Part shown: piece after piece, positions 57,954 to 64,000 of the stretch
How positions within the stretch are numbered: the stretch's first letter is position 1
Layout of the letters: each line of letters starts with the position of its first letter
Source of the DNA: Beggiatoa alba B18LD
Lineage (GTDB): Bacteria; Pseudomonadota; Gammaproteobacteria; Beggiatoales; Beggiatoaceae
Assembly (NCBI RefSeq): GCF_000245015.1
Contig: NZ_JH600070.1
Coordinates: 3,492,684-3,556,683 of the forward strand
Length of the DNA: 64,000 nt
Direction: 5' to 3'
The notes under the pieces: generated by a model
The model's input: only the letters and a program-made list of their open reading frames with translations
Database searches by the model: none
Told to the model about the DNA's origin: nothing
Position numbers and translations under genes: made by a program

Positions 57954-58084
57954 TTGTGAACCCCTTGCAAAAGCCTATTTTTAGATAAATGAGTTATAAA
58001 TCAAAATTTTTCTGAATGACTGGTATAAATATTGCTCACCCTTATTTTAACATTTTGCACGCTATTCCGATGAGGAAAATATTT

Positions 58085-58939
58085 ATGTGGAAAACCCTAT
58101 TTTCCTATATAACACTGCTGATTATGCTGATAGGTAATCAAATACTATTCGCGGCAGAAACAGGGTTGCAACATGGGTATGAATGCGCTCGCTGTGATTT
58201 GCAAGGAAAAGACTTTCAAAAGGTCAACTTAAGCCATGCGAATTTACAAGAAACCCTGTTAATGAGCAGTAACTTACATCAAGCAAATTTGAGCTATGCC
58301 AATTTGCAACGGGCAGACTTGCGGGGTGCAGATTTAAGCCTTGCAATCCTCCATTCAGCCAATTTACAAAAAGCGGATTTACGACGGGTTGAATTAAGTC
58401 AAGCTCAACTACAATCTGCACAATTAATGCAGGTCGATTTAAGCGATGCGGAATTAAGTACCGCTATTTTAACCAAAGCCAATTTACATCAAGCGGATTT
58501 AAAAAACGCTCAATTAGAAAGTGTTCAAGCGAAACAAGCCTTATTCACCGATGCAGATTTACGCAATGCCTTATTAACTAACGCAGATTTACGGGGCGCG
58601 AATTTTTCACGTGCGAAGATGAGCGAGGTTAATTTAGAAAATACCCAATTAAGTTGGGCAATTTTGCAACAAGCCGATTTACGGGGGGCATTTTTAACCG
58701 AAGCGGATTTAAGACGCGCCAATTTACGGGAGGCGGATTTGCAAGGCGCAGATTTACAAAAAGCCGATTTACGTGAGGCGGATTTAACCAATACCAACTT
58801 ACGCAAAGCCAACTTACAAGGTGCGTTATTTAGCAGTGAAAGTGATTTACAAAAAGCCCGTTTACAAGGTGCAAACTTACAAGGCGCGTGTTTTGCGGTG
58901 ACTGTCGCCGAAAATCCCCAATGGAGCTGTATCCGCTAA
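58085..58939 (+). CDS. Exported pentapeptide-repeat protein
   Basis: 284 aa from ATG 58085, with GAGGA 8 bases upstream; this start gives a signal peptide (MWKTLFSYITLLIMLIGNQILFA), while an ATG 23 codons earlier would bury it. The mature part has about 45 A(D/N)LXX repeats (ADLRGADLSLAILHSANLQ), forming a right-handed quadrilateral beta-helix. CARCDL near the start may be a Cys pair. Most pentapeptide proteins are cytoplasmic; export here is notable. Target unknown. Confidence 0.88.
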   Translation: MWKTLFSYITLLIMLIGNQILFAAETGLQHGYECARCDLQGKDFQKVNLSHANLQETLLMSSNLHQANLSYANLQRADLRGADLSLAILHSANLQKADLRRVELSQAQLQSAQLMQVDLSDAELSTAILTKANLHQADLKNAQLESVQAKQALFTDADLRNALLTNADLRGANFSRAKMSEVNLENTQLSWAILQQADLRGAFLTEADLRRANLREADLQGADLQKADLREADLTNTNLRKANLQGALFSSESDLQKARLQGANLQGACFAVTVAENPQWSCIR

Positions 58940-59051
58940 CCAAACATTAACCCATACTAAAAAAAAACAATAAAAACAGAATAGGCGAATGCCATTTTAA
59001 TCCTAATATAATAACCATTACTATCCAGACCACGCACGCAGGGGCTGAATC

Positions 59052-59894
59052 ATGTTGTTTAATCCCACAGAACTTGTTATTGACGCTTTTGTTGAAAAAC
59101 TAGAAGTTGCTTACCGCCGTAATTACGGCACGTTAGAATCAGGTAACGGTTCTATTATTGCGTGGGCAGGACGTATGGCACTGGAGCATTTTGCCAATAG
59201 TGACGCGCTTTACCATAATATGGAACACACTATTATGGTGACGCTAGTCGGGCAAGAAATTCTACGCGGTAAACATATTCGTGATGGTGGCGTATCGCAT
59301 CGTGACTGGCTCAACTTCATTATTTCCTTGTTATGCCATGATATTGGACATATACGTGGTATTTGTCGAGATGATAAAGATGGTCATTACACAACAGGTA
59401 TTCGCAGCGAAACGGTGCAATTACCTTTAGGCTCAACCGATGCCGCCATGTCTCCCTATCACGTTGACAGGGGTAAATTATTTATTCGTGAACGTTTTGG
59501 CGGAAATTCTGTGATAGATGCTGAAGTGATTGCCGCGAATATTGAATTAACGCGTTTCCCTGTCCCGAATGATTCTGACCATCAAAGTACCAGCTCTTAC
59601 CCTGGATTAGTCCGTGCAGCGGATTTAATTGGGCAACTTGCTGACCCGAATTATTTACGTAAATTACCCGCGTTGTTTTACGAATTTCAAGAAACAGGCA
59701 TTAATGAAAAATTAAACTACCATACACCCAATGATTTACGCGCAAACTATCCTGCATTTTATTGGAATATGGTCAGCCGTTATATTCATGATGGATTGTG
59801 TTATTTAAAAGTAACACAAGAAGGAAAACAATGGATTGCGAATTTATATTCGCATGTTTTCTCTTCAGAGCATGCGGAGTTTGATGTGCGTTAA
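59052..59894 (+). CDS. HD-domain phosphohydrolase
   Basis: 280 aa. Metal-binding His/Asp set: YHNMEHTIMV, LLCHDIGH (HD) and RAADLIGQLAD with the distal Asp. This is the HD/PDEase fold; substrate (nucleotide or cyclic nucleotide) is unknown. No signal peptide or regulatory domain. A terminator-like palindromic repeat lies after it (59938-59970). Confidence 0.8.
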   Translation: MLFNPTELVIDAFVEKLEVAYRRNYGTLESGNGSIIAWAGRMALEHFANSDALYHNMEHTIMVTLVGQEILRGKHIRDGGVSHRDWLNFIISLLCHDIGHIRGICRDDKDGHYTTGIRSETVQLPLGSTDAAMSPYHVDRGKLFIRERFGGNSVIDAEVIAANIELTRFPVPNDSDHQSTSSYPGLVRAADLIGQLADPNYLRKLPALFYEFQETGINEKLNYHTPNDLRANYPAFYWNMVSRYIHDGLCYLKVTQEGKQWIANLYSHVFSSEHAEFDVR

Positions 59895-59937
59895 TTCAAC
59901 GTTTGGGATGATTTTGAATATTCTGATTCAGACAAAA

Positions 59938-59970
59938 AGACCTGCTAGGTTTTAAAAACCTAGCAGGTCT
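59938..59970 (+). repeat. AGACCTGC-type palindrome after the HD gene
   Basis: AGACCTGCTAGG...CCTAGCAGGTCT, perfect 33-bp palindrome followed by CGATTTTTTT, likely a terminator. A CTGATTCAGAC fragment of the other repeat family lies just before it (59922-59932). Confidence 0.8.
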
Positions 59971-60020
59971 CGATTTTTTTAGTCTCAGCAAATTCAGGTT
60001 ATTTTGATTTTTCTAAACAT

Positions 60021-60115
60021 TATAGTAACCGTACTATAAAACGACACGAAGGACTGGCAGTCCTTTGAGGACTGCCAGTCCTAAATTTGAATCACTTTAT
60101 GGTACGTTTACTATA
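60021..60115. repeat. TATAGTAACCGTA-type palindromic repeat (full form, inverted)
   Basis: 95 bp, reverse orientation of the copy at 49458. Both AGGACTGGCAGTCCT palindromes and the ~20-bp inverted ends are present. It ends three bases before the serpin stop codon at 60118. Confidence 0.85.
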
Positions 60116-60117
60116 TC

Positions 60118-61584
60118 TTAGGTTGAAACAGACAGTGCAGGATTCAACACGCGCCCCATTAATAGAATTGAGCCTGAGAAATTCTCGACAATGACAAATA
60201 TAAAAGGATGGTCTGCACGAAATACTTCATTTTCTTGTACATCTATTTGTATGGGGGCAGTGCTCACGGCGGTCGCAACACTGGCATCCATTCCCATTTC
60301 ATTTACCGCAGTAAATGTTTTGTGTAAAAAAGTTTGAATCACTAAATCTTGTGTGCCATCAATGCCTGAAAAATCCGCAATATCTTGTTGAAAAGCGTCT
60401 TTAATCCCTAAGGTTGTTAATGCCTCAAATAAATTGAATTCTGCATTTAAAGCAAAACTCGGCAAATAAATATCCATGACTTTTGCCTGACTTTCGTTCA
60501 ATAATCCTAACCATTGTTGTAATAACTCAGGCGTTAATTTCTCTTCTAATTCAATAATCCCATCGACTTGATTAGGTAATAACACCATCATAGACATGGG
60601 TGGTACATCATGTTTTTTAGGAAAGCGATAATCTAAACAAAGAATTTGTAAGCCATTTCTAACTAAATGAAATACCCGCGTTCCCAATTTTTCCATCATT
60701 AAGACTTCAACTTCTTCATGTTCTGAGACATAAAACGTTGCAGGTCTTGTATTTTCAAAATAGCTATACCAATCAGCTTTAAAATAAATTGCGTTTGTAA
60801 TAATCAGACGTGTTTGTTCTGTTAATAAATCAGGGGTTACAATTTGCGGGATTTTTCCCTGTGTTTTTTCTGAACACCATGCATTAATGACATAAGCAAT
60901 TTTTTCATCGCTCATATCAATAAACTCAATGACTGCATCATATTGATTAGTCACTGCTTCAAATTGTGCCAGTAATAATGAAGCCTTGACCCATAATGCA
61001 TTAGCTGTTTGAATCTTAATAAATTTATTATGATTTAACCGTTCTAATGCTTCCATCACTTGCAACATTTCGTTTGTAATTTCATCCACCGTCTCTGCTT
61101 GCAATGCCTGAATCAATTGCATTTGCGTTGTCCCACGTGCGCCAAGGGCAAGCACGGTTAACATCGTTGCAATACTGAATGGCGAAAATAGTAAATTATT
61201 CTCTGTATGCAAGGCTTTATATAAGTTGACGGCAAAACGATTAACTTTAAGGCAGGGAGGTTGCGGGGGAGTATTAACAGTTGTTTCAGGGAGCGTGTTG
61301 AGAATGTCTGTCGGTTCTTCACCGTTGACAGGTTCGTCTTCGGTCTCACTTTTGATGCTTATCTGGTCTAAAACAATGGCATTGCCATATGAGGGAGGGA
61401 TTGGTTTATTCTGCTGTTGAAAGGCAAGGATATTGTCATACAACATCTGACTTAATTGATTACGACAATCATCTAAATTCTCTGATTGTACAATAATCTC
61501 CTGCCATTCAAGGATTTTACCGATAAACCCTGTCTCCGTTTTGATATAAAGCGCGTTATAACTTGTTAGTTTCATGTCGTTCAT
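60118..61584 (-). CDS. Serpin with a HicB-like N-terminal domain
   Basis: 488 aa, no signal peptide. Residues ~6-62 (YNALYIKTETGFIGKILEWQ, NLDDCRNQLSQMLYDNI) resemble the HicB antitoxin-like partial RNase H fold. An acidic/Pro linker (~70-110) follows, then a full serpin (~112-486): NRFAVNLYKAL, NLLFSPFSIATMLTVLALGARG, NALWVKASLLL, ITNAIYFKADW, DIYLPSFALNAEF, and C-terminal FRADHPFIFVIVENFSGSILLMGRVLNP. The reactive-loop hinge reads EMGMDASVATAVSTAPI, with the small residues needed for loop insertion, so it may be inhibitory. The target protease is unknown; an aminopeptidase gene is next to it. Confidence 0.88.
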   Translation of the reverse strand: MNDMKLTSYNALYIKTETGFIGKILEWQEIIVQSENLDDCRNQLSQMLYDNILAFQQQNKPIPPSYGNAIVLDQISIKSETEDEPVNGEEPTDILNTLPETTVNTPPQPPCLKVNRFAVNLYKALHTENNLLFSPFSIATMLTVLALGARGTTQMQLIQALQAETVDEITNEMLQVMEALERLNHNKFIKIQTANALWVKASLLLAQFEAVTNQYDAVIEFIDMSDEKIAYVINAWCSEKTQGKIPQIVTPDLLTEQTRLIITNAIYFKADWYSYFENTRPATFYVSEHEEVEVLMMEKLGTRVFHLVRNGLQILCLDYRFPKKHDVPPMSMMVLLPNQVDGIIELEEKLTPELLQQWLGLLNESQAKVMDIYLPSFALNAEFNLFEALTTLGIKDAFQQDIADFSGIDGTQDLVIQTFLHKTFTAVNEMGMDASVATAVSTAPIQIDVQENEVFRADHPFIFVIVENFSGSILLMGRVLNPALSVST

Positions 61585-61730
61585 GGTCGTTATCTAGTCA
61601 GTACTGCTTACACAAAACGTGATTGCTGAAAGTCAGCATGAAATATAATGAAAATCAACGCACAAAATACTACTAAACAGAAAGATAGCCAATAGGAAAC
61701 TGACATCTACGCAGAAAATCTATTTTACTT

Positions 61731-63221
61731 TTACAGGGTTAATTGCGTTAAAACCTGCTGTTTTAATAATAAATATATACTATAGCGTACACCAAACCCT
61801 GTTATTGCCGTTGGAATATGGGCTAATCCGTTTTCATGGTATTGACTGGCTAAATCAATATGTACCCACGCAATCTCAGGATTAACAAAACGGCTTAAAA
61901 AACGAGTCGCATAAATATGGTCTGCCTCATTATCCTCATTATTTTCAGGGCACTGCTTGATATCTGCAATATCACTATGTAATCGTTCATCATAATCCTC
62001 ATCCCACGGGAACGCACACATCCGCTCACCTGATATCTGTCCCGCTGCGATTAAGCTAGGTAGTAAATGTGCACGATTACAAAATAAACCACTATAACGA
62101 GTCCCTAACGCAAGCAGGCAACCATAAGTTAATGTCGCATAATCAATAATTAAATCAGGTTTTTCCTCACAAGCAAGGACTAAAGTATCCGCTAAGAGCA
62201 AACGCCCTTCTGCATCGGTATCCGTGATTTCAATTGTCACCCCATTACTTGCTTGAATCACATCATTGGATTTATACGCAAACGCACTAATATGGTTTTC
62301 TGCCAATGCAAGCCAGCAATCAACAGCAAAATCAACTTTTAATTGGCTCAACGCTAACAATGTACCTAACGCAACTGCACTGCCTTGCATGTCTAAATGC
62401 ATATTTGCCATGGCAGGACGTGTTTTTAAATGCAAGCCACCTGTATCAAAGCAAATGCCTTTCCCCACTAACGCCACTTTCTGACGATAAGTAGCAGGAC
62501 GATAACGCAGGCATAAAATACCCGCATCATTTGCCTCGCTTGCTTGCGTCACGGCGAGAAACGCGCCCGCATGTTTAACCCGTAGCGCGTTTAAATCGTA
62601 AAATTTCACATCCCATTGATGCTCTTCTGCAAGTCGCTCCACCCGTTGCCGATACAATAAAGGTGTGAGCTTATTCGCAGGTAAAGCCGATAAATAACGT
62701 GCTAACTGATTACCCCGTGCCTCTGCATAGGTTTGTGCAAATTGGTCATCCACCGCAACGCCATAGACTTCAATTTGCAAAAAAGTCTGCCCATTGCTTT
62801 TCGACTGACTTTTAAAACAAGGCATTTCTGCCGCTGCTGCCAATAACGCAGCAACAATATTTTCTGCTAACTGCGCCGCAAATACGTCTGTAAAGCCTGC
62901 AATGCAAACCCCAATGACTTGCGGATGATAAATAACATGAGGCTTAACTAATTGGCGTGCGAGGGTTAAATTTTGAAAACTGCTATTTTTTTCCTGCGAA
63001 AATCCCAATGTGACCAAACTCGCGCTTAAATTCGGTAATTCAATCGTTAAAGGACTTTCCTGCTGTTGATGACGACGCAAATATCGCTGTTTAAATACGT
63101 CCGTATAAGGAAAAACAGGCCATGCTGTCTGCAACACATGTGCGGGTAAAACCATGACCCAATGGCTTAATGAATCGATATCTGATTGTGTTGGCAGACG
63201 CGCATAACTATTAATCTTCAT
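61731..63221 (-). CDS. M17 leucyl aminopeptidase-family protein
   Basis: 496 aa. VALVGKGICFDTGGLHLKTR, MHLDMQGSAVALG and ITDTDAEGRLLLADTLVLA keep the dimetal Lys/Asp/Glu ligands and the catalytic Arg; the canonical NTDAEGR and KPxxxMxxMKxDMGG positions are altered (T for N, KTRPAMANMHLDM). SALPANKLTP is the shorter-branch motif. It removes N-terminal residues in the cytoplasm. It overlaps PspC by four bases (ATGA), so it is coupled to pspBC. Confidence 0.88.
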   Translation of the reverse strand: MKINSYARLPTQSDIDSLSHWVMVLPAHVLQTAWPVFPYTDVFKQRYLRRHQQQESPLTIELPNLSASLVTLGFSQEKNSSFQNLTLARQLVKPHVIYHPQVIGVCIAGFTDVFAAQLAENIVAALLAAAAEMPCFKSQSKSNGQTFLQIEVYGVAVDDQFAQTYAEARGNQLARYLSALPANKLTPLLYRQRVERLAEEHQWDVKFYDLNALRVKHAGAFLAVTQASEANDAGILCLRYRPATYRQKVALVGKGICFDTGGLHLKTRPAMANMHLDMQGSAVALGTLLALSQLKVDFAVDCWLALAENHISAFAYKSNDVIQASNGVTIEITDTDAEGRLLLADTLVLACEEKPDLIIDYATLTYGCLLALGTRYSGLFCNRAHLLPSLIAAGQISGERMCAFPWDEDYDERLHSDIADIKQCPENNEDNEADHIYATRFLSRFVNPEIAWVHIDLASQYHENGLAHIPTAITGFGVRYSIYLLLKQQVLTQLTL

Positions 63222-63583
63222 GATTTATCCTGTAAACGCCAGATTTTACGCTGTAACTCAAAGGTATCTGAAGTTACATAGTTCTCTACTTTTCGCATTC
63301 GTTGTTCAATATCTGTGAATTTAATGTCTAATTCTGTGAGTAAAATGGGTAATTGGGTGACAAATTGCTGTTGTTCCTCATTTATTACCGTGACGGGTTT
63401 AACAGGTAAAAATATCCCCAATAGGAGATAACCGAAAAAAATAACGGGAAAAAAGAAAAAGAGCGTAAAGAAAACCGTAAGACGGATAAAAACAACATCA
63501 ATATCCCAATAATCCGCGATACCCGCACAAACGCCTAAAAGCCACTTATTTTCCTTATTTTTATAAAGTCTTTTGTAGCTCAT
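63218..63583 (-). CDS. pspC: Phage shock protein C
   Basis: 121 aa from ATG 63583 (MSYKRLYKNKENKWLLGVC), whose ATGA overlaps the pspB stop; an ATG five codons earlier is possible. The PspC domain (LLGVCAGIADYWDIDVVFIRLT) with one or two membrane segments (FTLFFFFPVIFFGYLLLGIFL) and a C-terminal coiled coil is clear. PspC and PspB sense inner-membrane stress and release the PspA-PspF complex. Confidence 0.9.
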   Translation of the reverse strand: MSYKRLYKNKENKWLLGVCAGIADYWDIDVVFIRLTVFFTLFFFFPVIFFGYLLLGIFLPVKPVTVINEEQQQFVTQLPILLTELDIKFTDIEQRMRKVENYVTSDTFELQRKIWRLQDKS

Positions 63584-63804
63584 TTTTGTTTCCGCCATTC
63601 AGGAAGGGCATTATCTAAAATAGATTCTAAAACCAAAATGCGATTTTCTAAAACCTCTGCTTTTTTTTGCAAGGCTAAAACCCGTTGCTGGTCTTCTTCG
63701 GACAATGTCCCTTTTTGTTTACTTTTCCAACGATAATGCAAAATCAACCATAACGGTAAAATAAAAACAATCAACACAGCTAATAAATCTGAGAATTCTT
63801 TCAT
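63580..63804 (-). CDS. pspB: Phage shock protein B
   Basis: 74 aa. One membrane helix (FSDLLAVLIVFILPLWLILHYRW), a short loop (KQKGTLSEEDQQ) and a heptad coiled coil (LQKKAEVLENRILVLESIL). Length matches PspB. No pspA or pspF is adjacent; the 130 bases upstream lack a clear sigma54 promoter. Confidence 0.88.
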   Translation of the reverse strand: MKEFSDLLAVLIVFILPLWLILHYRWKSKQKGTLSEEDQQRVLALQKKAEVLENRILVLESILDNALPEWRKQK

Positions 63805-63934
63805 GTTATCTCTCTACGTGGTAACAAAAACGAAGTTCTATTATTTTGCAATGAAACTGTCTTTCTTTATAGTCTTGAATCCTATTTTTACTATAAACAG
63901 ACACCACTTTTTTTTATAAAAAAACCAAAGGAAA

Positions 63935-64000
63935 ATGATGGAAACGCCCGCTTTACACGCCAAAAAAATCTTGTTTTACACCTTATTAGCCCTATTCGCT
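63935..64000 (+). CDS. Start of a gene running off the window
   Basis: ATGATG is preceded by AAAGGA (63927-63932) and opens a frame to the window end: METPALHAKKILFYTLLALFA. The hydrophobic second half suggests a membrane segment or signal peptide. Too short to name; divergent from pspB. Either of the two adjacent ATGs may be the start. Confidence 0.5.
   Translation, partial: MMETPALHAKKILFYTLLALFA

Noticed and set aside
58525-58812. Minus-strand ORF with repeated KSASRKSA-like sequence
   Set aside because: It is the reverse complement of the pentapeptide-repeat gene; the repetition comes from that gene's codons.

Overview
The window reads as chromosome of a gammaproteobacterium with moderately AT-rich, densely coding DNA. 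The dcw gene order murG-murC-murB-ddlB-ftsQ-ftsA-ftsZ-lpxC followed by a DciA-like gene and secA, the PilG/PilH/PilI/PilJ/ChpA chemosensory cluster, CyaY, PspBC and an endonuclease-type MutL all fit that class. Secreted SUMF1/PEGA and pentapeptide-repeat proteins, a bacterial serpin and many palindromic intergenic repeats suggest a Beggiatoa-like member of the Thiotrichales. That finer placement comes from recalled resemblance, not a search.

Layout. 1-1.7 kb: 3' part of rpoC with its terminator. 1.8-4.1 kb: a two-gene minus-strand unit (SUMF1/PEGA protein and an exported coiled-coil protein). 4.2-5.6 kb: a ygiD-like remnant cut by an IS982-family element, then palindromic repeats. 5.6-9.2 kb: RNase E with a probable long leader. 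9.2-19.3 kb: peptidoglycan and division cluster through lpxC and dciA. 19.6-24.5 kb: secA, argJ (with a small mobile repeat at its stop codon) and a GspH-like pseudopilin. 24.7-32.7 kb: a membrane J-domain protein paired with an OmpA-like lipoprotein, a small exported Cys protein, a glycosyltransferase, an orphan MlaD, MutL, a MobA/MocA-like nucleotidyltransferase and a tiny FPD-repeat secreted protein. 32.7-42.5 kb: a Pil-Chp type chemosensory operon in which ChpA is split in two and no CheR or CheB gene is present. 43-49 kb: BioA, class II aldolase, DJ-1-like protein, a CHASE sensor with a degraded ATP-binding site, and a YVTN beta-propeller. 49-49.9 kb: a dense array of mobile palindromic repeats. 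49.9-60 kb: Pat-type protein acetyltransferase, metallophosphoesterase, DapE, an ATPase, two glycosyltransferases, CyaY, a pentapeptide-repeat protein and an HD phosphohydrolase. 60-64 kb: a serpin with a HicB-like N-terminal domain, an M17 aminopeptidase, PspC, PspB and the first codons of another gene.

Functionally, the window joins cell-wall synthesis and division (mur, ddl, fts), outer-membrane and LPS work (lpxC, mlaD, LPS-type glycosyltransferases), envelope stress (pspBC) and pilus-based motility control (pil-chp). The least explained items are the HicB-serpin fusion, the J-domain/OmpA-lipoprotein pair, the FPD-repeat protein, the split ChpA with a perfect hairpin between its halves, and IS982-like non-autonomous repeats whose insertions sit on the stop codons of neighbouring genes. 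No CRISPR array, rRNA or tRNA was seen.
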